Below are positions 7,333 through 15,312 of a DNA stretch of 28,215 nt, in pieces. The DNA comes from JALZAA01 sp036005605 (GTDB taxonomy: Bacteria > Actinomycetota > Acidimicrobiia > IMCC26256 > JACDBD01): positions 1 to 28,215 of the forward strand of contig DASYQJ010000212.1 of NCBI GenBank assembly GCA_036005605.1. The letters run 5' to 3'. Positions within the stretch are counted from its first letter, which is position 1. Every line of letters starts with the position of its first letter. The notes under the pieces were generated by a model. It was not told the origin of the DNA and searched no databases. It saw only the letters and a program-made list of their open reading frames with translations. The position numbers were made by a program, and so were the translations under genes.

Positions 7333-8294
7333 AGCCCGAGCTCCTGAGCGAGCGAGTCGGCGACCATCTTCGTCACGCGCAAGCCCTGGTCACGAACGAA
7401 GAGATACGGCAGGTAGAGCATCGGGAGCTCGACGGCGTCGCGCAGCTCGGCGAGGTGGACGGCGCGGGTCCTGCGCAGGGACACCGCGAGGCGCGCGGCG
7501 TCGAGCACCGCGGTCGCGCCCGATCCGACGCGAGAGGTGAGGACGGCGCTGGCGTCGTCGCCGCGCAGCGCCTCGAAGGCCTCTTCGTCGGTGTGCGTGA
7601 AGAGCTCGGGGAGGACCCGGTTCACGACGACGGCGCCGAGCGGCACCGTCAACTCGGCCCGCGCCCGCCCGACGAGCCCGATCGTCTCGTTGACGGGCAT
7701 CTCCTCCGGCGTGGCGACGACGTTGAGGCTCGTCACCGAGGGATCGGAGAGCAGCTCGACCATCCAGTCGGTCTGCTCGCGCACCATGCCCACCGAGACC
7801 AGCTCCTGGATGGCGCGGGGCGCGTCGAGCTGGCCGATGATGTGGCCGGTGGCGGCGGCGTCGACGACGACGAGGTCCCATTCGGCCCGGCCCTCGATCG
7901 ACGCGCGCACCTCCCAGCACACCTTGCCGACGGTCAGGATCTCCTTCACGCCCGGCGCCGCTGTCGCCACGAAATCGAGCACGCGTGCCAGCGGGCCCAG
8001 CCGTCCGAGCACCGGCACGCGCAGGTTGAGCTTGAGGTACTCCTTCAGCGAGTCCTCGGTGCGCATCGCCATCGCGCAGACACCCGGGTACACCTCGCGC
8101 GGCTCGAAGCCGACCGACGGCTGCTCGAAATTGCCGGGGATGGCTCCCTTGTCGTCGGCTTCGACGACGAGCACGCGCTGACCCTGTTCGGCCGCGAGCA
8201 GCGCGGTGGCCGCGGTCACCGTGCTCTTGCCGACCCCGCCCTTCCCGGTGAAGAACAGCAGGCGCCGCGCCAGGAGGTCGGGCGCGGGTCGCAC
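7329..8294 (-). CDS. ArsA/GET3-family ATPase, canonical deviant Walker A
   Basis: A 321-residue partner of the following ATPase. It has the full deviant Walker A, GKGGVGKST (17-25), with signature lysine K18 and catalytic lysine K23, a switch segment VVEADDKGAIPGNF and Walker B-like LVVVDAAATGHI. It is about 80 residues shorter than its neighbour. Because only this copy keeps the signature lysine that in dimeric MinD/GET3 proteins reaches across to the other subunit's nucleotide, a heterodimer is plausible (inference). The GTG start at 8294 follows the DUF3107 stop by three bases, so the three genes are almost certainly cotranscribed. Its stop overlaps the next gene by four bases. Confidence 0.9.
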   Translation of the reverse strand: MRPAPDLLARRLLFFTGKGGVGKSTVTAATALLAAEQGQRVLVVEADDKGAIPGNFEQPSVGFEPREVYPGVCAMAMRTEDSLKEYLKLNLRVPVLGRLGPLARVLDFVATAAPGVKEILTVGKVCWEVRASIEGRAEWDLVVVDAAATGHIIGQLDAPRAIQELVSVGMVREQTDWMVELLSDPSVTSLNVVATPEEMPVNETIGLVGRARAELTVPLGAVVVNRVLPELFTHTDEEAFEALRGDDASAVLTSRVGSGATAVLDAARLAVSLRRTRAVHLAELRDAVELPMLYLPYLFVRDQGLRVTKMVADSLAQELGL

Positions 8295-8297
8295 GGG

Positions 8298-8528
8298 TCA
8301 GATGCCGCCGAAGCCGACCCGCTTCGATCCCTCTTCCGAGTCGACCTCGATGTAGGCCAGCTTGTCGAGGGCGACGCCGACCCGTCGGCCTTTCGTGTCG
8401 ATGAGCCAGACCATCGTGTCCCCGCCCTTGATCGCCTTGTCGATCGTCTTGAACGCCTCCTCGACGCCACCGTCGAGGTCGAGGGTCAGCTCCTTCGGCG
8501 TGTGCACGACACCGATGCGGACTTCCAT
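8298..8528 (-). CDS. DUF3107 family protein
   Basis: A 76-residue protein matching the actinobacterial DUF3107 family, whose function is unknown. It begins with the family's MEVRIGVVHTPKEL segment; the middle alternates short strands and an EAFKTIDKAIKGG helix, and the end reads KLAYIEVDSEEGSKRVGFG. No membrane segment or cysteine is present. An AAGGG ribosome site lies about nine bases before the ATG at 8528. It is the first of a tight DUF3107-arsA-arsA operon and follows ctaG by 42 bases on the same strand. The constant linkage to the ArsA genes suggests a shared task, but that is inference. Confidence 0.88.
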   Translation of the reverse strand: MEVRIGVVHTPKELTLDLDGGVEEAFKTIDKAIKGGDTMVWLIDTKGRRVGVALDKLAYIEVDSEEGSKRVGFGGI

Positions 8529-8570
8529 GCAGGCGATCCCTTCGCGCTCGCGGGCCCGGCTCCGGCGATG

Positions 8571-9518
8571 CTAGCGATCCCCCTGCGAGGCGGCCGCCTC
8601 GAGATCGAGGCGCCGGTCGTGGCGTGCGGCCGCCCGCTCCTCTGCGCTCATCCACTGGTACACGACGATCCCGATGCAGAGCAGTCCGAACAGCTCCCCC
8701 GCGATCCACAGGATCCCTGCCCCCGTCCGCTGGTCGGCGAGAGGACGAGGGCCCCACGGGCGCTCGACCTGGTCGTACCAACCGGCGGCGATGACCGTGT
8801 TCATCGTGAGCAGCGCGACACCGACAAAGGTATGGAACGGCAGCAGCACCAGCACGTAGAGGAGGCGGGCGCCGTACCCGAGCGCGTGCGGGATCGGATC
8901 GAGCCCGACGACGTGGGCGAGGAACAGGCACCCGGCGAGCAGGAAGTACGCGTGGGTCGCGACGTGGAACCATCCGTTGCGCAGCGACAGCTCGTACAGC
9001 GGCGTGAAGTACAGCGTCACGATGCTCGTGCCGAACAGCAACCATGCCGTCAACGGGTGCGTGAGGACCTGCGCCGGCGTGCTCCGCAGGACGCGCAGGA
9101 TGCGGCGCTGCGAGGTGCGGGAGCCGGCCTGGAGCGCCAGCGTGATCGGCGCGCCCAGGACGAGGAGGAGCGGCGCCACCATCCCCAGCAGGACGTGTTG
9201 GACGACGTGGAGGCTGTAGAGCACCCGGTCGTAGGCGGCGATCCCGGATTCGGTGGCGACGAGGACGACGAGCAGGCCGGAGAGGAAGGCGGCGGTCCTG
9301 GTCGCCGGCCATGACCGGCCGCGCGCATGGAGCCGCCGCACGCCGATGACGTACGCCGCCCCGAGGACGACGACGAAGGGGAAGGCCACGTCCAGCGACC
9401 AGTCGGTGACGAGAAGGTCCCACGACGGCGGCGAGGGCGCGGCGACGGCGGCTTTGCCGACCGTCGTCGCAAAGCCGGAGCTTGCGACGGCGACCACAAG
9501 CCCGACCAGCGCGCTCAC
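8571..9518 (-). CDS. Cytochrome c oxidase assembly protein, caa3-type CtaG family
   Basis: A 315-residue multi-pass membrane protein of the caa3_CtaG family, thought to help insert copper into cytochrome oxidase. About seven to eight hydrophobic helices are visible. Conserved family features include SLHVVQHVLLGMVAPLL, with two His in a helix, THAYFLLAGCLF, LLPFHTFVGVAL and GELFG. The C-terminal tail WMSAEERAAARHDRRLD is typical of actinobacterial members. The first 30-odd residues (alanine/valine-rich) are encoded by sequence also found in the arsA-pdtaS gap. The GTG start at 9518 is supported by TACCGT six bases upstream (leaderless). It is divergent from ctaE, fitting a role in oxidase biogenesis. 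Confidence 0.88.
   Translation of the reverse strand: MSALVGLVVAVASSGFATTVGKAAVAAPSPPSWDLLVTDWSLDVAFPFVVVLGAAYVIGVRRLHARGRSWPATRTAAFLSGLLVVLVATESGIAAYDRVLYSLHVVQHVLLGMVAPLLLVLGAPITLALQAGSRTSQRRILRVLRSTPAQVLTHPLTAWLLFGTSIVTLYFTPLYELSLRNGWFHVATHAYFLLAGCLFLAHVVGLDPIPHALGYGARLLYVLVLLPFHTFVGVALLTMNTVIAAGWYDQVERPWGPRPLADQRTGAGILWIAGELFGLLCIGIVVYQWMSAEERAAARHDRRLDLEAAASQGDR
9438..9494 (-). repeat. Dispersed repeat, copy 2 (inside ctaG start)
   Basis: Opposite-orientation match to 6008-6097. The blocks at 9474-9494 and 9438-9470 are separated by three bases. It contains a perfect 9-bp stem at 9449-9457 and 9469-9477 with an 11-base loop. It encodes roughly residues 9-27 of the CtaG-like protein. Confidence 0.6.
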
Positions 9519-9524
9519 GGGGTC

Positions 9525-9530
9525 ACGGTA
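9525..9530 (-). promoter_or_regulatory. -10 box of leaderless ctaG
   Basis: TACCGT on the minus strand, six bases before the GTG start at 9518. No ribosome binding site lies in between. Inference from consensus and spacing. Confidence 0.5.
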
Positions 9531-9601
9531 ACCGGGAAGCCCAAATCGTCACGCGCCCGGAAGCCTTCACCCGCGGCGCGCCGTGTGCCAACCTGTCGGC
9601 C

Positions 9602-10183
9602 GTGGCGGCGGAGGGTATGGCTGCGGAGACGCGAGCCCGACAGCAACCGTCCATGCTCGCCGTCGGCACCGTCGTGTGGCTGGCCTCGGAGCTCATGTTC
9701 TTCGGCGGTTTGTTCGCGGCCTACTTCACGCTGAAGGCCGAGGCGCGGGTGTGGCCGCCGGCCGGCGTGGAGCTCGAGACGGCCCTGTCGGCGATCTTCA
9801 CCCTGTTCCTGATCGCGTCGAGCGGGACGATGGTGCTCGCGGTGCGCTCGCTGGAGCGCGGCGATCGCGCCGGCATGATCCGCTGGCTCCTGCTCACGCT
9901 CGGGCTCGGCGCACTGTTCCTCGCCAACCAGATCCGTGAGTTCTACACGCTCGACTTCCAAGTGTCGTCGAACTCGTACGGCTCGATCTACTACCTCATG
10001 ACGGGCTTCCACGCGCTGCACGTCGCGGCCGGCCTTCTGCTCATGCTCGTCGCACTCGCGATCGCGACCGGTCCCGGGCCCGTCGCGCGGCGGGCGCCGG
10101 TCGTCGACTCGATCGGGTACTACTGGCACTTCGTCGACGTCGTCTGGATCGGCCTGTTCACCACCATCTTCGTCATCCGGTGA
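9602..10183 (+). CDS. ctaE: Cytochrome c oxidase subunit III
   Basis: A protein of about 193 residues, subunit III of the aa3-type terminal oxidase, with five membrane helices, which is usual for actinobacterial forms. Recognisable parts are WLASELMFFGGLFAAYF (first helix with the conserved Glu), a LLTLGLGALFLANQIREF helix and the C-terminal GFHALHVAAGLLLM and YYWHFVDVVWIGLFTTIF segments characteristic of the family. Start choice is uncertain. GTG 9602 has a weak -10-like CAACCT seven bases before it; ATG 9617 follows a GGAGGG that is probably too close (one base) to serve it. It heads the ctaE-qcrC-qcrA-qcrB operon, ten bases before qcrC. Confidence 0.93.
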   Translation: MAAEGMAAETRARQQPSMLAVGTVVWLASELMFFGGLFAAYFTLKAEARVWPPAGVELETALSAIFTLFLIASSGTMVLAVRSLERGDRAGMIRWLLLTLGLGALFLANQIREFYTLDFQVSSNSYGSIYYLMTGFHALHVAAGLLLMLVALAIATGPGPVARRAPVVDSIGYYWHFVDVVWIGLFTTIFVIR

Positions 10184-10193
10184 CGAGGGAGCC

Positions 10194-10991
10194 ATGGGGA
10201 TGTCAGGCCGGCTCGCAGTTGCGTCGCTCGGCGGCCTGCTCGCGGCGGGACTGCTCGCGATCGGCTTGCACACCGCGGGCGCCACGGAGCGGCAGCGCAG
10301 CCAGGCCGGCAACGCCGAACGCGGTCAGCGGCTCTTCCTCGTCGGCTGCGCGTACTGTCACGGCCAGAACGGCGAGGGCACCGCGCAGGGCCCCGACCTG
10401 CGCCGGGTGGGCGCCGCCGCCGCCGACTTCCAGCTGTCGACGGGACGCATGCCCAACACCGCGCCCGACCGGCAGTCCGTCACCAAGCGCTCTCCGTACA
10501 CGCGGGCGGAGATCGACGACCTCGTCGCGTACGTCGCATCGCTCGGGCCCGGTCCGCCCATCCCCGACGTGCACAACCCGCCCGGTGATCTCCAGGAAGG
10601 CGGCGAGCTGTACCTCGACAACTGCGCCGCGTGCCACAGCGCGGCCGGCAACGGCGGCGCGCTGAGCGTCGGGCGGGACGCGCCGACGCTCCACGGCGCC
10701 ACCCCGGTCGAGGTCGCCGAGGCCGTGCGCACCGGCCCCGGGAACATGCCCGTCTTCGGACGAGGGACGTTCACGCCCCAGCAGGTGAACTCGATCGTCC
10801 GCTACGTCGAGTACCTCAAGAAGCCCCAGGACCCCGGCGGCTTGTCGCTGGGCTTGGTGGGCCCGATCACCGAGGGCCTGGTCGCGATCCTCGTCGGCCT
10901 GGGCGCCCTCATGCTCATCACCCGTTGGATCGAGCCGCCCGCGATGCGCCAGGAGCCACCCGCGGCGACGGCGCCAGAGGATCAACAGTGA
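10194..10991 (+). CDS. qcrC: Diheme cytochrome c subunit of the bc1 complex
   Basis: A 265-residue membrane-anchored cytochrome with two c-type heme sites: CAYCHG (C52, C55, H56) and CAACHS (C144, C147, H148). Likely axial methionines are in GRMPNT and GNMPVFG. An N-terminal hydrophobic helix (about 7-29) and a C-terminal helix (about 224-247) anchor the two heme domains outside the membrane. In actinobacteria this fused diheme subunit replaces cytochrome c1 plus soluble cytochrome c and passes electrons directly to the oxidase CuA. The ATG at 10194 has GAGGGA upstream. Its stop overlaps the GTG of qcrA by four bases. Confidence 0.95.
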   Translation: MGMSGRLAVASLGGLLAAGLLAIGLHTAGATERQRSQAGNAERGQRLFLVGCAYCHGQNGEGTAQGPDLRRVGAAAADFQLSTGRMPNTAPDRQSVTKRSPYTRAEIDDLVAYVASLGPGPPIPDVHNPPGDLQEGGELYLDNCAACHSAAGNGGALSVGRDAPTLHGATPVEVAEAVRTGPGNMPVFGRGTFTPQQVNSIVRYVEYLKKPQDPGGLSLGLVGPITEGLVAILVGLGALMLITRWIEPPAMRQEPPAATAPEDQQ

Positions 10992-11845
10992 ACGACGACG
11001 ACGTCCAAGAGAAGAAGGCGACGAGCCGCACCGCGCTGGCGTTCGGCATCACGGCGCTGGCGTCGATCGGCCTGGCGGTGACGTACGCGCGCGGCGGGCA
11101 GGAGCAGATCGAGGGCTTGCTGCTGGCGGTTGCGCTCGGTGGGCTCGGCTTCGGGTTCGTGCAGGTCGCCAAGCACCTGCTCCCCCAAGGCCCGTACGTC
11201 GAGGACCGCGAGGCGCTGCCATCGAGCGACGAGGACCAGGCCGCCTTCGCCGCCGATTTCGAGCGCGGCGAGGGCTGGCTCTCCCGCCGCGGGTTCCTCC
11301 TGAAGATGCTCGGCCTCGCCGGCGGCGCCATCGGCATCGCGGCGCTGTTCCCGATCCGGTCGCTCGGCCCGAACCCGGGGAAGTCGCTCTTCCGCACGAA
11401 GTGGCGCCGGGGCTCGCTCGTCGTCGACGAGCAGGGCGAGGGGGTCGGCGTCGACACGCTCGACGTCGGCGGCGCCCTCACGGTGTTCCCGCAAGGGCAC
11501 CTCGAGGTCGAGGACTCGCAGACGATCCTCATCCGCCTGTCGCGGGAGGACGTCGTGACCCGGCCTGGTCGCGAGTCCTGGGGCCCCGAGGGGTACGTCG
11601 GGTTCTCGAAGGTGTGCACGCACGCGGGCTGTCCCGTCGGCCTCTACCAGCAGCAGTTCAAGAAGCTGCTGTGCCCGTGCCACCAGTCGACGTTCTCGGT
11701 GCCCGACGGGGCGCAGCCGGTGTTCGGCCCCGCGACGCGTTCCCTCCCCCAGCTCCCGCTCATGGTCGACGAAGACGGCATGCTGCGCGCCCAAAGCGAC
11801 TACACCGAGCCCGTCGGCCCCGGCTTCTGGGATCGCGGCACATGA
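10988..11845 (+). CDS. qcrA: Rieske iron-sulfur subunit of the bc1 complex
   Basis: A 285-residue Rieske protein. The 2Fe-2S ligands are C210 and H212 (CTHAGC) and C229 and H232 (CPCHQS), with C215 and C231 as the disulfide pair. Actinobacterial features are present: two N-terminal helices (about 13-33 and 38-58) before a twin-arginine-like SRRGFLLK (99-106) and a third helix, so the Rieske domain is probably moved outward by the Tat system. The GTG start at 10988 overlaps the qcrC stop (GTGA), and the gene's own stop overlaps the qcrB ATG (ATGA), so translation is coupled along the operon. Confidence 0.95.
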   Translation: MNDDDVQEKKATSRTALAFGITALASIGLAVTYARGGQEQIEGLLLAVALGGLGFGFVQVAKHLLPQGPYVEDREALPSSDEDQAAFAADFERGEGWLSRRGFLLKMLGLAGGAIGIAALFPIRSLGPNPGKSLFRTKWRRGSLVVDEQGEGVGVDTLDVGGALTVFPQGHLEVEDSQTILIRLSREDVVTRPGRESWGPEGYVGFSKVCTHAGCPVGLYQQQFKKLLCPCHQSTFSVPDGAQPVFGPATRSLPQLPLMVDEDGMLRAQSDYTEPVGPGFWDRGT

Positions 11846-13239
11846 TCGTCCGGCGCATCGTGCGCTGGTTCGACGAGCGGCTCGGGGCCGCCCGCTTCGC
11901 CCGGACCGCGCTGAACAAGGTGTTCCCCGACCACTGGTCGTTCATGATCGGTGAGCTCGCGCTCTATTGCTTCGTGATCCTCATCCTCACGGGCGTGTAT
12001 CTCACGTTCTTCTTCACGCCCGGCACGAAGGAGGTCGTCTACACCGGCAGCTACGCGCCGCTGAAGGGCGTGTCGATGTCGCAGGCGTACGAGTCCGTGC
12101 TCCGCATCAGCTTCGACGTGCGCGCCGGTCTGGTGATGCGACAGATCCACCACTGGGCGGCGCTGATCTTCGTGGGGGCGATCATCGCCCACCTGATGCG
12201 CATCTTCTTCACGGGCGCGTTCCGCCGGCCGCGCGAGCTCAACTGGATGATCGGCGTCACGCTGCTGCTGCTCGCCATCGCCAACGGCTTCACCGGGTAC
12301 TCACTGCCCGACGACCAGCTGTCGGGCACGGGCCTCCGCATCGCGTACTCGGTGGTGATCTCGGTGCCGGTCGTCGGTGTGTGGAGCGCGTTCCTCATCT
12401 TCGGCGGCGAGTTCCCCGGCAACGAGGTGCTCACCCGGTTCTTCGTCATCCACATCCTGATCGTCCCGGCCGCCATCGCGGTGCTGCTCGGCGCGCACCT
12501 GGCGATCCTCGTGCGCCAGAAGCACACGCAGTTCCGCGGCCCGGCCCGCAAGGAGAGGAACGTCGTCGGTGCGCGGCTGTGGCCGACGTTCACGGCCAAG
12601 ACCTTGGGACTCTTTTTCTTCGTGTTCGCCGTCTGCGCGTTGCTGGGCGGACTCGCCCAGATCAACCCGGTGTGGATCTGGGGCCCGTTCCAACCGGCGG
12701 CCGTCAGCGCGGGATCCCAGCCCGACTGGTACGTCGGCTGGCTCGAAGGGTCGCTGCGTCTGCTCCCGGGGTGGGAGCTCCGGGCATTCGGCCACGAGGT
12801 CCCCAACCCGTTCTTCTCGGGGGTACTGCTCCCGGGGATCACGTTCATGCTGCTGTACGCGTGGCCGTTCCTCGAGGGCCGCTTCACGAAGGAGAATCGG
12901 GAGGAGCACCATCTCCTCGATCGCCCGCGCGACCGACCCGTGCGGACGGCCATCGGCGTCGGCGCGCTCGCGTTCTACGCCGTGCTGTTCGTCGCGGGCG
13001 GCAACGATGTGCTCGCCTCCCGGTTCAACGTGTCGGTGAACCTCATCACCAACATCCTGCGGGTTTCGCTGTTCGTAGTGCCGGTGGCGTCGGGGTTCTT
13101 CACGTACCGGTTGTGCAAGGAGCTCGCCGACCGGAGCCCGACCGCGGGAGAACCGGAGGCTCCGCCGGGGGCCGAGATCGTCGTGCGCACCCCGGAGGGC
13201 GGCTACGTGGACGTCGAGGAACCGGCCGGGACGAGGTAG
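11842..13239 (+). CDS. qcrB: Cytochrome b subunit of the bc1 complex
   Basis: A 465-residue cytochrome b. Heme-ligand histidines are in helix B (first His of HHWAALIF to the His of AHLMRIFF, 13 residues between) and helix D (IHILIVP to GAHLAIL, 14 between). The quinol-site motif is QPDWY, the actinobacterial version of PEWY. The KHTQFRGPARKE loop after helix D is also typical of the phylum. Eight or more helices are visible, ending in a charged, proline-rich tail. The protein looks shorter than the roughly 540 residues I recall for mycobacterial or streptomycete QcrB, mainly at the C-terminus; no frameshift is evident. It ends the operon, 22 bases before the convergent ctaF gene. Confidence 0.95.
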   Translation: MIVRRIVRWFDERLGAARFARTALNKVFPDHWSFMIGELALYCFVILILTGVYLTFFFTPGTKEVVYTGSYAPLKGVSMSQAYESVLRISFDVRAGLVMRQIHHWAALIFVGAIIAHLMRIFFTGAFRRPRELNWMIGVTLLLLAIANGFTGYSLPDDQLSGTGLRIAYSVVISVPVVGVWSAFLIFGGEFPGNEVLTRFFVIHILIVPAAIAVLLGAHLAILVRQKHTQFRGPARKERNVVGARLWPTFTAKTLGLFFFVFAVCALLGGLAQINPVWIWGPFQPAAVSAGSQPDWYVGWLEGSLRLLPGWELRAFGHEVPNPFFSGVLLPGITFMLLYAWPFLEGRFTKENREEHHLLDRPRDRPVRTAIGVGALAFYAVLFVAGGNDVLASRFNVSVNLITNILRVSLFVVPVASGFFTYRLCKELADRSPTAGEPEAPPGAEIVVRTPEGGYVDVEEPAGTR

Positions 13240-13261
13240 CGGCGGCGCTCGACGATTGCAG

Positions 13262-13657
13262 TCACTCCGACGGAGACGCGTCGCGACTCTGGCGGATCAG
13301 CCCGATGACCCCGAGGGCGAGCACGATGGCGCCACCGAGGATGACCCACACTCCGAACACGAACCCGGTGGCGAACACCGCCGCGCCGAAGGCGAACACG
13401 AACGGCCAGATCGTCGAAGCCGGGAACTGGTCGACCGCTCCCGCGCCCTCGGCGAGGGTCGCGTCGGGGCGGTCCTCGGGGCGGGGCGGGAACTTCCGCG
13501 ACTGCAGCAGCAGGTACCCGCCGGCGAGGAGGCCGAGGAGCGAGCTGGCCGCCAGCATCGTCGTGCCGGCGTCCTCGTAGCTCGTGAACCAGTAGATGAC
13601 ACCGATCACGACGAAGAAGGCGGTGACGCCGAGATAGAAGAACGATTCGACTTTCAT
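13262..13657 (-). CDS. ctaF: Cytochrome c oxidase subunit IV (actinobacterial)
   Basis: A 131-residue membrane protein matching the actinobacterial oxidase subunit IV family. It starts MKVESFFYLGVTAFFVVIG and has four hydrophobic helices: about 5-24, 33-51, 83-101 and 103-121. The ATSW-like loop is replaced by a FPASTIWPF segment. The ATG at 13657 overlaps the ctaD stop (ATGA), so it is the third gene of ctaC-ctaD-ctaF. It is a small structural subunit with no redox centre. The longer reading frame through its start is an antisense artefact of ctaD. Confidence 0.9.
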   Translation of the reverse strand: MKVESFFYLGVTAFFVVIGVIYWFTSYEDAGTTMLAASSLLGLLAGGYLLLQSRKFPPRPEDRPDATLAEGAGAVDQFPASTIWPFVFAFGAAVFATGFVFGVWVILGGAIVLALGVIGLIRQSRDASPSE

Positions 13658-15312
13658 GTCTTCCTCGACGCGTCGACGAGGTCGCCGTACTTCTGGTCGA
13701 AGAACGGCCGCTCCGAGCGGATCGGGGGCAGCGAGTCGAAGTTCCGCTCGGGGGGCGGCGAGGTAGTCGCCCACTCGAGGGTCTGGCCGTCCCACGGGTC
13801 GTTCCCGGCGGGTGGTCCGTGGCGCAGCGAGCGCCACAAGTTCCATGCGAAGAACAGCACGCTGACGGCGATGATGAACGAGCCGATCGTCGAGATCAGG
13901 TTCAGGCTGCCGAAGCCCTCGCTCTCGCGGTATGTGACGACGCGCCGCGGCATCCCTTCCAGGCCGAGCTGGTGCTGGACGAGGAACGTCATGTTGAACC
14001 CGATGAACAACAGCCAGAAATGCGCCTTGCCGAGTCGCTCGTCCATCATCCGGCCGGTGAACTTGGGAAACCAGTAGTAGATCGCGCCGAACCCGGCGAA
14101 GCCCGCCGCCGCGAACACCACGTAATGCATGTGCGCGACCACGAAGTAGGTATCGGTGACGTTGAAGTCGACCGGTGCCATGGCCTGGAGCACGCCGGTC
14201 AGCCCACCGAGCAGGAAGATCACCAGGAACCCGACGGTGAAGAGCATGGGCGTGGTGAACCGCAGCTGCCCGCCCCACATCGTGCCGATCCAGTTGAAGA
14301 ACTTGACGCCGGTGGGCACGGCGATGAGCAGCGAGAGGGCGCTGAAGAACGGCAACAGCACCACGCCGGTGGCGAACATGTGGTGGGCCCACACGCCGGT
14401 CGAAAGGCCGCCGATCGCGAGCGTGGCGAAGATGAGTCCCTTGTACCCGAACACGGGCCGCCGCGAGAAGACGGGGAGGATCTCCGTGACGACACCGAAG
14501 AACGGCAGCGCCACGATGTACACCTCGGGGTGGCCGAAGAACCAGAACAGGTGCTGCCACAGCACCGGCGTCCCGCCCTTCTGCACCTCGAAGATGTGGG
14601 CGTCGAGGTGCCGGTCGGCGAAGAGCATGGCGAGCGCCGAGGTGAGCACCGGGAACGCCAGCAGCACCATGACGCTCGTCACGAGCATGTTCCAGGTGAA
14701 GATCGGCATCCGGAACATCGTCATGCCCGGCGCGCGCAGCATGAAGATCGTCGTGACGAGGTTGACGGCGCCGAGCACGGTCGCGGTGCTGGTGACGGTC
14801 ACGCCGACGATCCACAGGTCGGGCCCCGCGCCGGGGGCGTATGTCGCCCCGGAGAGCGGTGCGTACGAGAACCACCCGAAGTTCGCCGCGCCGCTGGCGG
14901 TGAGGAAGCCCGAGATCATCACGAGCCCGCCGAACAGGTACATCCAGTACGCGAGCGCGTTGAGGCGCGGGAACGCGACGTCGGGCGCGCCGATCTGCAG
15001 CGGGACGATGTAGTTCGCGAGCCCGAACGCGAACGGCACGGCGAACAGGTACATCATGATGCTGCCGTGCATCGTGAAGAACTCGTTGTACGTCTCGGGG
15101 CTCAGGACGCTCTGGTCGGGCTGCGCGAGCTGCGTCCGCATGCCGAGCGCGAGGAGACCGCCGATGCAGAAGAACCCGAACGACGTCACCAGATAGCTCA
15201 GGCCGATCACCTTGTGGTCGGTGCTCGTCAGCCAGCGCAGGATCCCGGTGTTCTGACGCGGGGCGGGTGCGGGGGCGGCGGCGGTGCCCGGGCGCTCGGT
15301 CGTGACGGTCAC
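13654..15312 (-). CDS. ctaD: Cytochrome c oxidase subunit I
   Basis: A 552-residue heme-copper oxidase subunit I, the catalytic core that reduces oxygen and pumps protons. H82 (in TMHGSIMMY) is a low-spin heme ligand; WFFGHPEVY carries the CuB His, the cross-linked Tyr and the A1-type glutamate of the D-channel. HHMFATG gives two CuB His, and HMHYVVF supplies the remaining heme ligands. About twelve helices are visible. The N-terminus is a short Thr/Ala/Pro-rich tail followed by the LTSTDHKVIG motif. The GTG start at 15312 overlaps the ctaC stop (GTGA) and fits the family start; a longer frame upstream is ctaC in another frame. Confidence 0.96.
   Translation of the reverse strand: MTVTTERPGTAAAPAPAPRQNTGILRWLTSTDHKVIGLSYLVTSFGFFCIGGLLALGMRTQLAQPDQSVLSPETYNEFFTMHGSIMMYLFAVPFAFGLANYIVPLQIGAPDVAFPRLNALAYWMYLFGGLVMISGFLTASGAANFGWFSYAPLSGATYAPGAGPDLWIVGVTVTSTATVLGAVNLVTTIFMLRAPGMTMFRMPIFTWNMLVTSVMVLLAFPVLTSALAMLFADRHLDAHIFEVQKGGTPVLWQHLFWFFGHPEVYIVALPFFGVVTEILPVFSRRPVFGYKGLIFATLAIGGLSTGVWAHHMFATGVVLLPFFSALSLLIAVPTGVKFFNWIGTMWGGQLRFTTPMLFTVGFLVIFLLGGLTGVLQAMAPVDFNVTDTYFVVAHMHYVVFAAAGFAGFGAIYYWFPKFTGRMMDERLGKAHFWLLFIGFNMTFLVQHQLGLEGMPRRVVTYRESEGFGSLNLISTIGSFIIAVSVLFFAWNLWRSLRHGPPAGNDPWDGQTLEWATTSPPPERNFDSLPPIRSERPFFDQKYGDLVDASRKT

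Noticed and set aside
6133..8294. Arsenic-resistance operon
   Set aside because: Two ArsA-like ATPases are present, but there is no ArsB/ACR3 pump, ArsC reductase or arsenic-type ArsR regulator, and the linked genes are DUF3107 and ctaG.
7455..9314. 619-codon plus-strand frame over arsA, DUF3107 and ctaG
   Set aside because: Composition is Arg/Glu/Asp/His-rich shadow; the minus-strand frames carry clear P-loops and membrane helices.
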